Source of the DNA: Myxococcales bacterium
GTDB taxonomy: Bacteria > Myxococcota_A > Polyangia > Palsa-1104 > JAEUJZ01
Reading direction: 5' to 3'
Length of the DNA: 64,000 nt
NCBI GenBank assembly: GCA_016794505.1
Contig: JAEUJZ010000023.1
Location: 62,001 to 126,000, forward strand
Part shown: positions 1 through 7,983 of the stretch, in pieces
How positions within the stretch are numbered: position 1 is the stretch's first letter
Layout: each line of letters starts with the position of its first letter
Made by a program: the position numbers and the translations under genes
The notes under the pieces: generated by a model
Seen by the model: the letters and a program-made list of their open reading frames with translations, nothing else
The model's database searches: none
What the model was told of the DNA's origin: nothing

Positions 1-1
1 T

Positions 2-412
2 GGTCACGTGCCGCTGGTGTCGATGATGGGCAAGACCAGCGAGACCTTCCGCGATCAGCTAGGCGGTCTTCTGTGCCGCGGCGGCGTGGCCGCGTATTTT
101 TCTGGCCACGAGCACTTGGTCTGGGATCAGAGCCTGAGCTTTTCCGACGGAGAGCTTCGCCAAATCCACGTTGGGACGGCCAGCGGGACCTATCACTATC
201 CGCTGAATTCGGCGACGTTTTCCGAGCACTGCCGCGACGGCAAAGGCGCGCTGCCGTACAGCGGTCAGACGTTTCGCCTGCTGCCCGGTACGCGTCAGCA
301 AGCGGACAAGATCACCGTGGCCTTCGTCGACGTCGATGGCGCGGAATACCAGGTCCGTCCGCTGTGTCTGCGCGACGAACACCTGGTGCCCTTCGGCGAA
401 GCGGCGGGCTAG
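2..412 (+). CDS. Metallophosphoesterase, C-terminal part (5' end outside window)
   Basis: The reading frame is open from the first bases of the window to a TAG at 410-412, so this is the C-terminal ~136 residues of a longer protein. The visible part starts with a GH dipeptide and carries a GHEH motif about 50 residues later; both are typical metal-binding histidine motifs of calcineurin-like phosphoesterases. The tail (a beta-rich region ending ...LVPFGEAAG) resembles the extra domain of secreted acid-phosphatase-like members. Substrate and N-terminal signal cannot be judged. It ends 10 bp from the convergent gene on the other strand. Confidence 0.7.
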   Translation, partial: GHVPLVSMMGKTSETFRDQLGGLLCRGGVAAYFSGHEHLVWDQSLSFSDGELRQIHVGTASGTYHYPLNSATFSEHCRDGKGALPYSGQTFRLLPGTRQQADKITVAFVDVDGAEYQVRPLCLRDEHLVPFGEAAG

Positions 413-422
413 GCCCGCGGAC

Positions 423-920
423 CTAGTCGCCTTTGGCCAGGCGGAAGTGCCGGCCGCTCATCGTCACGCCGCTGCGCTGGCAGACATAGACCATGTACTG
501 CCGCCCCGGTGCGTCGAGGTTTCGGTACGCCTCGTCGGCGAGCTTGGTGTTGTGCAGGTTGCACGCCGCCGAGCCGATGATGCGCGCCGCGCGAACGCTG
601 TGCCCTTTGCGCTCGACGGTCTTGGCGACCGAGATGGCCTGCGCATAGTCCCCGTTTACATACAGCGTCTGGGCATAGCTCAGCACGCTGTCGGGATCGC
701 TGTGATCCAGCGCGGGAGGCGACTCTGGCTCTGGCTCGTCCTGCATGCTCGGGCAGGGATGCGCCACGACCGTCTTCTGCACGACGACCCGCGCAGGCAG
801 CGCGTTTTCCAGCGCTGCACGACGCTGACAAGTTCGCAGCCCAGCGTTATGGAACGCCAAGCCGCCCAGGAACAGACCAAACGAGACACCGGCAACCGCA
901 GCAAGGAGTGGTTTGTTCAT
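423..920 (-). CDS. Hypothetical membrane-anchored protein with TPR-like region
   Basis: 165 residues. Residues 4-27 form a hydrophobic helix (uncleaved anchor or signal peptide). A short acidic/proline linker (EPEPESPP) follows, then a helical stretch whose spacing (YAQTLYVNGDYAQAISVAK) resembles one tetratricopeptide repeat. Four Cys remain in the exported part. I do not recognise a family. It is divergent from the secreted protein at 1072 and convergent with the phosphoesterase; no operon partner is visible. Confidence 0.6.
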   Translation of the reverse strand: MNKPLLAAVAGVSFGLFLGGLAFHNAGLRTCQRRAALENALPARVVVQKTVVAHPCPSMQDEPEPESPPALDHSDPDSVLSYAQTLYVNGDYAQAISVAKTVERKGHSVRAARIIGSAACNLHNTKLADEAYRNLDAPGRQYMVYVCQRSGVTMSGRHFRLAKGD

Positions 921-1059
921 ACACTCAGCCTATCCGCGTCTTTCCCGTCGGAAAAGCGGCTGCTTGTATGTGCGCGTAGCGCCTGCGTTTGTCTGCCGCC
1001 ACAGCACGTCGATCGACTGCGGCCTCCATACCCCGCCCTTGTGTCTGCCGGGTTGTGGA

Positions 1060-1065
1060 TATACT
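1060..1065 (+). promoter_or_regulatory. -10 element (TATACT) placed for a leaderless transcript
   Basis: TATACT ends 6 nt before the ATG at 1072, so the expected +1 falls on the A of the start codon. No Shine-Dalgarno sequence is present between them. A weak -35-like TTGTGT lies at 1039-1044. Confidence 0.5.
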
Positions 1066-1071
1066 GCGCGC

Positions 1072-2136
1072 ATGTCGCTTGGCCTTCTTGATCGATTTCT
1101 CGTCGCTGTCTTCGGCTTTTTCGCGATGTGGTGCGGGCTGGAACAGGCCGCGTTTGCCCAGCCCAAGATCTGTGGCAATCAGCCCGCTTTGGGTGGCTGG
1201 TCCCTGGCTAGCTGCCCGATGCTGCGCGACGACGACGGCGACGGCATCTATAGCGTGACGGTGAACCTCGGCGATACGCCGCTTTTGGAATACAAGGTCC
1301 TGCCCACCGGCATGTGGGATGGCACCAGCGAAATCCGCGCCAACGGCACCTGCCCCGCCGACGGAGGCAGCAAGCGCAACGACACGCAGAACATCCAGAT
1401 CATCCGGCCCGACACAGCAAAGCCCGCGACGTTTTATTTCGACAGCCGCAGCGTGACGGATCCCAGCTACTCGACGGCGCCGGGCAACCGATCGGCCGGC
1501 GACTCGCTGATGATGGACGCCCCTTCAGGCACCTGCCCGCGCTGGCTCGCCGTCGGAGACTTTCAGAACTTGCCCGGTCCCAACAGCAGCGCTGTGACGC
1601 TGCGTTTGCTGCGCCCCGGTGTCTTTGTTGGGCGCGGCACAGCGACGAAAGCCATGGGCAGCGGCTGGCGCTGGAAGGTGCTGGAACAAGGCGCGGACAT
1701 CGCCCGCGAGTACGGCCCAAGCGGCTGGGCCTACGCGCCCTGCGAAGCGACCCCAGCCCTTGTATCAACGCCTGTTTCCGTCGGAGACTCGATCTATTTC
1801 ATCTTTCATGCACACGGCGGCCGCATGCAGACCGTGGTGTCCTCGGCGCCGCTCGATGGCTTTTCCAGCGACGGATCCAGCACCTGTCAGCCGCCTGTGG
1901 ACTTGGGAACCCTCACGGACATGACAGGCCAGCCTCAGGATGGCGCGACCGCTCCTCTGTCCGATGCCGGACTTGATGCCGGGCTCGACGGAGGGCTGAC
2001 GCGGCGTCCCGGCATACACTGCGACTGCCAGATCGGCGCCGCCAAAAGCCAGTCAGCCCCGACGCGCGTCGTGTCTGTGGCCGGCGTAGCCCTGGTGCTG
2101 TCGCTGCTGGCTCGACGCACCCGACGCGCTCGCTGA
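1072..2136 (+). CDS. Secreted protein with CBM-like domain and MYXO-CTERM-like tail
   Basis: 354 residues from ATG 1072. The frame is open further upstream, but this start gives a clean signal peptide (about 30 residues ending AAFAQ) and follows a TATACT box by 6 nt. The first mature domain (CGNQPALGGWSL..., DDDGDGIYSVTVNL, LEYKVLP) resembles starch-binding/CBM48-like beta-sandwiches, though no carbohydrate site can be confirmed. The C-terminus has CDC, a short linker, a hydrophobic helix and RRTRRAR, the layout of MYXO-CTERM sorting tails. This suggests surface anchoring after processing. Function unknown. Confidence 0.7.
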   Translation: MSLGLLDRFLVAVFGFFAMWCGLEQAAFAQPKICGNQPALGGWSLASCPMLRDDDGDGIYSVTVNLGDTPLLEYKVLPTGMWDGTSEIRANGTCPADGGSKRNDTQNIQIIRPDTAKPATFYFDSRSVTDPSYSTAPGNRSAGDSLMMDAPSGTCPRWLAVGDFQNLPGPNSSAVTLRLLRPGVFVGRGTATKAMGSGWRWKVLEQGADIAREYGPSGWAYAPCEATPALVSTPVSVGDSIYFIFHAHGGRMQTVVSSAPLDGFSSDGSSTCQPPVDLGTLTDMTGQPQDGATAPLSDAGLDAGLDGGLTRRPGIHCDCQIGAAKSQSAPTRVVSVAGVALVLSLLARRTRRAR

Positions 2137-2217
2137 CACAGACCCGAGGCTCGCCGCCGCAGTCGCTGGCTTCGCCGCACCTTTACAGCAGCCGGGAACC
2201 TGTGTCATCGCTTGTGC

Positions 2218-3927
2218 ATGTCGTCGAAGCGTGCCTTGGGTGACCTTCGTTCCGCGGTCTCTTCTCGCTTTTCGCTGTGGGGCGTGGCTTTGCTGCTTGC
2301 CTGTTCTTCTGCGCCAAATCAGCCAAGTGGCCCGTCGGGGCTTGAAATGGTTCCGCCGCAGCCGACGCAGGGACCGGCGCTGCGCGTCACGGTGCGCGGC
2401 AGCGACGGGCTTGAGCTTCTGCCATCGCGCTTGCTGATCACCCAAGTCGCCCCGACGCCGGCCCCCGGCCTGCACAACGACGGTGCGACCGCGCGCATGC
2501 TGGCCCCCAATGTCTTGGGCATCACCGACGGCGCCATCTTGGTGACAGGGGAAGGAACGGTGCCCATCGCCGCCGGCACGTACGACGTCACGGCGCTGCA
2601 AGGCCCCGAGTACGAACAAGTCAAAGAGCGCGTCACCATCCGCGACAAAGACATCGTGCCGCTCTCGGTCGTGCTGCAGCACACCGTGCGCACCGACGGC
2701 TGGCTGGCGGCCGATATGCACATCCACACCAACCAGAGCTTTGATTCCAAGCTGGCACCGGCCCACCGCGTGATCTCAGAGGTCGCGGCCGGCGTCGAGG
2801 TCATCGTTCCGACGGAGCACATCTGGCACAACGAGCTTCAGCAGTACATCGACGCCCTCGGCTATGCCAGCCGCGCCGTGTCGATTCCAGGGTCCGAGTA
2901 CGGCTTTCAATACGGTCACTTGGGTGTGTACCCCGTGCAGGTCGACCGCAAGGACGCGCTGTGGGGCGCACCCAAATGGCAAGAATGGGAAAACTGGCGG
3001 AACCTAACCCCCGAGCTGGTCTTTCCGATGATCCATGGGCTGCCGGGACAGCCCGTCGCCATCGTCAATCACCCGCGCCTGCCGCCGGATCTGGGGTACT
3101 TCATCAACATCGGCTGGCCGCGCTATCCCGGCGAGCCGCTCAGCACTGCCGCCCTGTTCGACGGGCTGGAAGTGTTGAGTGGCTATGATCAGATGCCCTC
3201 GTCGCTGCAGCCGCTGCTGCGCGACTGGTTTTATTTCTTAAGCCAGGGCCTGCGCACCATCGCACTCGGAAACAGCGACACGCACCGCATGGACTGGCTG
3301 ACCTCGGGTTATCCGCGCACCTGGCTGAAGCTGCCCACCGATGTGCCGCAGTATGTGCTGCCGACGGATCTGCGCTCGGCGCTGCTCGACAACCGCGCCG
3401 TGGCCTCAAACGGCCCGTGGCTACACATGCAGGTCGATGGAGCCGACGTTGGCTCGACGGTAAAGCCCCAGGGAGGCAGCGTACAGGTCAAGATCACCGC
3501 CGACGCCGCCGGCTGGATCGATCTGTCGCGCGTGCAGCTTTATCACAACGGCTCGCTGATCAAGGAATGGTCCGTCCCCAGCCGATCGCACCCGGCCCTG
3601 GTTGTCGAGACCCAGGTGCCGGTCTCGGGCGATGGCTGGCTGGTGGCCATGGCCGTCGGCGATCAGCCTCTGCCAACCGCGGTGATCGGCAACGTCCTGG
3701 CCGGCAAGGTGCGACCCTTTGCGCTGACCAATGCCATCCGCATCGACGCAAATGGAGACGGCCGCGTGCAGCCACCGCCACTGGCCGGCGACCCGCGCCC
3801 CTTTGGTCTTTTGCCCGAGACGCTGGCAGAAGATCCGCTGCCGCCGCGCCCACCTGTACACGTGCCGCTCGACTGCGAGCCGGATGCGTACCTTGACTGG
3901 CTGCAGCGGAACGGGCTCGCGCCGTAG
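2218..3927 (+). CDS. Lipoprotein of the CehA/McbA-type PHP metallohydrolase family
   Basis: 569 residues from ATG 2218; a TTG lies two codons earlier. The signal peptide ends in a good lipobox (LLLAC), so the protein is probably a lipoprotein. After a beta-rich N-terminal domain come PHP-type metal motifs in order: DMHIHTN, PTEHIWHN, GSEYGF...GHLG, VNHPRLP and LGNSDTHRMDW. This is the arrangement of the CehA/McbA family of PHP hydrolases. The C-terminal ~130 residues form another beta domain. The substrate is unknown; known members act on phosphoesters or carbamates, but that cannot be transferred here. Confidence 0.75.
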   Translation: MSSKRALGDLRSAVSSRFSLWGVALLLACSSAPNQPSGPSGLEMVPPQPTQGPALRVTVRGSDGLELLPSRLLITQVAPTPAPGLHNDGATARMLAPNVLGITDGAILVTGEGTVPIAAGTYDVTALQGPEYEQVKERVTIRDKDIVPLSVVLQHTVRTDGWLAADMHIHTNQSFDSKLAPAHRVISEVAAGVEVIVPTEHIWHNELQQYIDALGYASRAVSIPGSEYGFQYGHLGVYPVQVDRKDALWGAPKWQEWENWRNLTPELVFPMIHGLPGQPVAIVNHPRLPPDLGYFINIGWPRYPGEPLSTAALFDGLEVLSGYDQMPSSLQPLLRDWFYFLSQGLRTIALGNSDTHRMDWLTSGYPRTWLKLPTDVPQYVLPTDLRSALLDNRAVASNGPWLHMQVDGADVGSTVKPQGGSVQVKITADAAGWIDLSRVQLYHNGSLIKEWSVPSRSHPALVVETQVPVSGDGWLVAMAVGDQPLPTAVIGNVLAGKVRPFALTNAIRIDANGDGRVQPPPLAGDPRPFGLLPETLAEDPLPPRPPVHVPLDCEPDAYLDWLQRNGLAP

Positions 3928-3939
3928 TACATTCGATGC

Positions 3940-4677
3940 ATGGACGCCGCCCGGCTGGAAGTCTCAGCGACGAACGCAGACACCCATCAGACCCGCGCCC
4001 GCATCGCGCTGATCGCAGGAGCCATCTTGATCCTGGCGCTGCAGCGCTGGGTGCCGATGGGACGGCTGATCTTGTATCCGTTCACGCTGCTTTCGACCTG
4101 GGTTCACGAGATGGGCCACGGCCTGACCGCACTTTTGGTCGGCGGGCGCTTTCTTAAGCTGGACATCTTCGCCGACGCCTCGGGCATGGCCCACTTAGCC
4201 GTCCCGCGTGGCCTGGGCAGCGCCCTTAGCTCTGCCGGAGGTCTTCTGGGCCCACCGCTGTTTGGCGCGCTGTGTTTGATCATCGCGCGCCGCGCCGCCC
4301 GCCCCTTGCTGCTGGTCTTGGCCGCGGGTCTGCTTCTGTCTTTGGTCTTGTGGGTCCGCACCCTGGTCGGCCTGTTCACCGTCGGAGGTCTCGGCATCAG
4401 CATCGCCATACTGGCCCGCTTTCTGCCGGGAAACGGCCGCCTGTTCTTTGCCCAGCTCCTGGGGCTTTTGTTCGTCTTTGACACGCTGGCCCGCGGCGAC
4501 TACCTGTTTACCGAGGGTGCTCGCGTCGGTGGCGCCCTGCATCCGTCGGATGTCGCGTCGATCGCAACGTCACTGGGCGGTCCATACCTATTGTGGGGCG
4601 GCCTGATCGCCTGCCTGTCGGGCGTGCTGATTGTCGTCGGCTTGTATTCGGTCCTGGGACGCGGACGCCGCCCTTGA
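3940..4677 (+). CDS. M50-type membrane metalloprotease-like protein
   Basis: 245 residues with about six hydrophobic segments. The second carries HEMGHG, matching the HExxH zinc motif of site-2-protease-like M50 enzymes, followed by a GGRF stretch typical of the M50B-like group. The usual distal Asp motif is not obvious, so activity is uncertain. It starts 12 bp after the PHP lipoprotein; TACATT at 3928-3933 lies 6 nt before the ATG and there is no Shine-Dalgarno sequence. HemD follows 17 bp downstream on the same strand. Confidence 0.7.
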   Translation: MDAARLEVSATNADTHQTRARIALIAGAILILALQRWVPMGRLILYPFTLLSTWVHEMGHGLTALLVGGRFLKLDIFADASGMAHLAVPRGLGSALSSAGGLLGPPLFGALCLIIARRAARPLLLVLAAGLLLSLVLWVRTLVGLFTVGGLGISIAILARFLPGNGRLFFAQLLGLLFVFDTLARGDYLFTEGARVGGALHPSDVASIATSLGGPYLLWGGLIACLSGVLIVVGLYSVLGRGRRP

Positions 4678-4694
4678 TCGAGCCGGCTTCGCCG

Positions 4695-5567
4695 ATGGCC
4701 ACCGACGAACCGGCGCTGTCCTTGCGCGACCCCGTCACGGGGCGTCCTCTGCGTGTACTGATCACGCGGCCCGCCGATCAGGCGCAGGCAACCGCCGATC
4801 TCGTGGAACGGGCGGGTGGCGATGCGCTGGTCTATCCCTGTCTAGTCGCTGCGCCGCCGGTCATCCCACTGTCATCGATCCTCGAATCAACCCTGCAGAA
4901 CCTGCAGGCTGTCCGCCCTGGGACTCCCATCGTTGCCGTCACCAGTCGCTATGCCGTCGTGGCCTTGGTGGATGCTCTGACCGCGGGCGATCCGTCGCGG
5001 GCGATCGCGCAGGCACTGCACGGCGTGCGGATCGCTGCGGTGGGCCCCCGCACGGCCGAGGCTCTGGCGTCGTACGGGCGCCCGGCTGATTACGTGGCCG
5101 GCGAGCCCAGCAGCCCAGACCCCAGCGACGAGAGCAGCGCCGCTCAGCTTGCAGCGCACCTGATCCAAGCGCAGGCAGCCAGGCGTGCCGACGAAAAGCC
5201 GGCGGTCCTTTTCCTGCGTGCCGCCGAGGCCCGTCCGACGCTGACCCTGGCTCTGCGCCAAGCTGGCTTCCACGTCGTCGAGGCCGAGGCGTATCGCATG
5301 CAGCCCGCCAGCCCCGAGGCGCTGTCGCCGATGCGGAAGGCCCTGGTCGAAGGCCGCGTCGATCTGGTGCCGTTTGGCAGCCCGCGCACCGTCACCATTG
5401 CCCTGTCCGCGCTGGGCCCGCAGGCGACGACCCTGCTTGCGAAGACGCGCGTCGGAGCCATCGGTCAGACAACCGCCCACGCCCTGCGCGAAGCCGGGAT
5501 TCGCGTCGATACGATCGCGCCCCAGGCTCGCTTCGCCGCGCTGCTTTCCGCGTTGGCCCGCTTGTAA
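4695..5567 (+). CDS. hemD: Uroporphyrinogen-III synthase (HemD)
   Basis: 290 residues from ATG 4695; the frame is open upstream but runs inside the preceding gene. It begins with the HemD signature LRVLITRPADQAQATADLVERAG, and the two-domain pattern continues with VTSRYAV, AAVGPRTAEAL, VLFLRA, and near the C-terminus VPFGSPRTVT and VGAIGQTTAHAL. The enzyme cyclises hydroxymethylbilane to uroporphyrinogen III in haem and corrin synthesis. It lies 35 kb from hemC and hemA in this window, so the pathway genes are split. Confidence 0.85.
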   Translation: MATDEPALSLRDPVTGRPLRVLITRPADQAQATADLVERAGGDALVYPCLVAAPPVIPLSSILESTLQNLQAVRPGTPIVAVTSRYAVVALVDALTAGDPSRAIAQALHGVRIAAVGPRTAEALASYGRPADYVAGEPSSPDPSDESSAAQLAAHLIQAQAARRADEKPAVLFLRAAEARPTLTLALRQAGFHVVEAEAYRMQPASPEALSPMRKALVEGRVDLVPFGSPRTVTIALSALGPQATTLLAKTRVGAIGQTTAHALREAGIRVDTIAPQARFAALLSALARL

Positions 5568-5632
5568 ACACGCCCCGTAGTTTTGGCGTGACCACCCGCG
5601 CCGCGCTGTGTTAGCGTGCGTGCGTCTCGTGA

Positions 5633-5715
5633 GCCGAAGTGGCGGAATGGCAGACGCAGGGGACTCAAAATCCCTCGTCCTCCGGGACATGAGGGTTCGA
5701 CTCCCTCCTTCGGCA
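5633..5715 (+). tRNA. tRNA-Leu (anticodon CAA)
   Basis: 83 nt cloverleaf. The acceptor stem GCCGAAG (5633-5639) pairs with CTTCGGC (5708-5714), with discriminator A5715. The anticodon stem GGGGA/TCCCT encloses loop CTCAAAA, giving anticodon CAA. There is a long variable arm as in class II tRNAs, and a T-loop GGTTCGACTCC. No CCA is encoded. It decodes UUG. Confidence 0.95.
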
Positions 5716-5768
5716 CTGGGTGAATGAGCCCGCGGCGTGGATCGCGCCATCTTCTCGACGGGCCGCGA

Positions 5769-5774
5769 TATACT
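5769..5774 (+). promoter_or_regulatory. -10 element upstream of yihY-like gene
   Basis: TATACT followed by TGCGGCG, nearly the same sequence as at 1060. The expected start of transcription is near 5781, giving a 12-nt leader containing an AGGTGG ribosome site before ATG 5793. Confidence 0.45.
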
Positions 5775-5792
5775 GCGGCGAAGCAGGTGGGC

Positions 5793-7022
5793 ATGGTTCG
5801 CACGCGGCTCTTTTCACTGTGGCGTCACATCAAGCGCGTCACGCTTCTGGCTTGGGACGGGTTTTGGGCCAACAACTGCACGCTGGCTGCCTCGTCGCTG
5901 GCGTACCAGACCGCCTTGGCCTTGGTGCCACTTTTGGCGATTGCCCTGGCCCTGCTGAAAGCCAGCGGTCAGCTAGACGCCGGCAGCCAGCTTGTCTCGT
6001 ACCTGGTCAAGGCTATCTTCCCCTCGTCGACGGAAGCGCAGAGCGAGGTCGTCGAGCGCCTGTCGAGCTTTTCCGGCAACATCACGGCCGGCGCGCTCGG
6101 CAGCTTTGGCTTGATCACGTCGAGCATCATCGGCTTTCTTCTGTTTCTGTCCGTCGAGTCGATCTGGAATCGCATCTGGGACTCACAGCGCGAGCGCGGC
6201 TATATCGAGCGCTTCCTCTTTTTCTATACCGGCATCACGCTGTTTCCCCTCGTCGCGGCTGTCTGGGTGCTGCACACCGCCTCGCTGTGGGATCGCCACT
6301 TGGTGTCGCGCCTGCTTCTGTCGCTGGCCACCACCGCCGCCGGAGCGACGCTGCTCAACCGCTTCTTACCGACGCTGCGCGTCGACTGGCGACCCGCGCT
6401 GATTGGCAGCGCCATCTCGGCCGGCATGATGGAGCTCTGCAAGTTCGGTCTCGGTCTTTACCTGAGTTATATTACAGGAAAATACCGAACCATTTACGGC
6501 GCCCTCGCCGTGCTGCCCCTGTTCCTGCTGTCGATCTACTTGTGGTGGGTGATCTTGCTGTGGGGGGCCGAGGTCTGTCGCGCCATTCAGCGCCTGCCGC
6601 TATTGAGCGTCGTGACCAGCCACGTCGACGAGGAAGACGGCCTGAAGCCCGGCGAGATGCCGACGATGAACGGCCCCTTGGCGATGCGTCTTTTGTTCGA
6701 TGTCGCGCAGCACTGGAAGCGCGGCGCGCGGGCCCTGCCGATCGTCGATCTGGAAAAGCGCCACGGCCTGCCCGAGAGCTTTGTCCGTCGTGCGATGAAG
6801 CGCTTCATCAACGCCGGCTGGGTGGTCGAGACCGAAGACAGCTACCTTTTGTCGCGACCGCCGGACGATATTCGACTGGACGAAGTGATCCGCTTGTTCA
6901 AAGACTTCTCGTCGCTGCGCAGCGGTGAAAAAGACGGCGACGCGCTCGATCGCGTGCTGTTCGATCTCGAAGGCTCGGTGCGCTCGCAGCTCAAGAAAGT
7001 CACGCTGGCGCAGCTCTTGTAA
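5793..7022 (+). CDS. YihY/BrkB family inner-membrane protein with C-terminal winged-helix-like domain
   Basis: 409 residues from ATG 5793, chosen because AGGTGG lies 5 nt upstream and the start leads directly into family-like sequence; an earlier ATG at 5724 lacks a ribosome site. Residues ~25-280 hold about six transmembrane helices with typical YihY/BrkB (UPF0761) sequence, including ASSLAYQTALALVPLLA and YGALAVLPLFLLSIYLWWVILLWGAE. A cytoplasmic C-terminal region of ~130 residues has helix-turn-helix-like sequence (LPIVDLEKRHGLPESFVRRAM). The family's function is unsettled. It follows the tRNA. Confidence 0.85.
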   Translation: MVRTRLFSLWRHIKRVTLLAWDGFWANNCTLAASSLAYQTALALVPLLAIALALLKASGQLDAGSQLVSYLVKAIFPSSTEAQSEVVERLSSFSGNITAGALGSFGLITSSIIGFLLFLSVESIWNRIWDSQRERGYIERFLFFYTGITLFPLVAAVWVLHTASLWDRHLVSRLLLSLATTAAGATLLNRFLPTLRVDWRPALIGSAISAGMMELCKFGLGLYLSYITGKYRTIYGALAVLPLFLLSIYLWWVILLWGAEVCRAIQRLPLLSVVTSHVDEEDGLKPGEMPTMNGPLAMRLLFDVAQHWKRGARALPIVDLEKRHGLPESFVRRAMKRFINAGWVVETEDSYLLSRPPDDIRLDEVIRLFKDFSSLRSGEKDGDALDRVLFDLEGSVRSQLKKVTLAQLL

Positions 7023-7073
7023 GCGCGCCCGCCCGACTCGTCGACGAGAGCACGGCAGCAGGGCCGCCACAGG

Positions 7074-7847
7074 TTACAGCTTGGTGATCGTCGTGCTCAG
7101 GTTGTACCGACGGAACAGCTCGCCACGCAGGGCCTGTCCTTGCTCGGCGGCGACGAAGTCCCCAAGCTGGACGCGCAGCTCACGCCCGCCCCCCGAAAGC
7201 GCCGAGCGCGGCTGCTCAACCAAGCTCGCTTTGTAGCCCGCTTGGCGCAGGCGCTTGACGAGCTCTTCGGCGTCGTTGCGCTTGGCGATCGGCGTGCTGC
7301 GTAGCGTGAAGTGCGGCATGTTCCCGCGGCTGCCCGAGCCTGCTCCGTCGCGGGGACGCTCGGCGGACTCGCCGCTTGCGCCGGCTGCTGCCGCCCGCGA
7401 CCCGCTGACCGATCGCTCGCGATCACGCAGCACCCGCGGAAACGTCAGCTCTTCTTCCGAGTTGGCCAGCTGATCCAAGACGGCCAAGGGATCGGTTGCC
7501 GACTGCATGGCAGCCCGTACCGCGGCCCGCTGCTCGACGCGGCGCCCGACAAAGACGCCCAGCGCGAACACCAAGCAGGCAGCGATCGCGGTCCCGACGA
7601 ACACGAAAAACAGCTGCCGCCCGTCGAGCGCAGCGCCGGCTTCGACCTCTCGCGCGACGTCGCGGGTGCGCGCCGAGCCGTCCACAGCCTTGCCGCTATC
7701 GACCACGGCCGACGCGGCGGGTGCCGCCTCAGCGACGTGCCGTTCCGGTGAAGCGGGCGGCGCCGACACGAGTGGCAGCGCCACCTGATGCATCGCTAGG
7801 CCCTCTGCTTCGGCCCCCAAAGAACGATCCAGCGCAGCAGACGTCAT
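7074..7847 (-). CDS. Membrane-anchored SPOR-domain protein
   Basis: 257 residues from ATG 7847; upstream sequence in frame overlaps PBP2 and looks non-coding. Order: a ~75-residue cytoplasmic, Ala-rich N-terminus, one transmembrane helix (FFVFVGTAIAACLVFALGVFVG), a Ser/Gly/Arg linker, and a C-terminal SPOR domain (about the last 80 residues, with RSTPIAKRNDAEELVKRLRQAG and VQLGDF). SPOR domains bind peptidoglycan stripped of stem peptides, usually at division septa. It ends the mre/PBP2 gene series, 136 bp after pbp2, where rodA often lies. Confidence 0.8.
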   Translation of the reverse strand: MTSAALDRSLGAEAEGLAMHQVALPLVSAPPASPERHVAEAAPAASAVVDSGKAVDGSARTRDVAREVEAGAALDGRQLFFVFVGTAIAACLVFALGVFVGRRVEQRAAVRAAMQSATDPLAVLDQLANSEEELTFPRVLRDRERSVSGSRAAAAGASGESAERPRDGAGSGSRGNMPHFTLRSTPIAKRNDAEELVKRLRQAGYKASLVEQPRSALSGGGRELRVQLGDFVAAEQGQALRGELFRRYNLSTTITKL

Positions 7848-7983
7848 CGTATTGGCACTATCACGCGCCCGGCAGTCCGAGCAATTTTTCTGCCCGTGCT
7901 GCAAGCCTTGCCAGCGTCGAAAAGCCCGCCTGTCTGCCTCGCCCTGGTCCCGGCGGCATCGGCACCGCGCACCCGGCAGACGC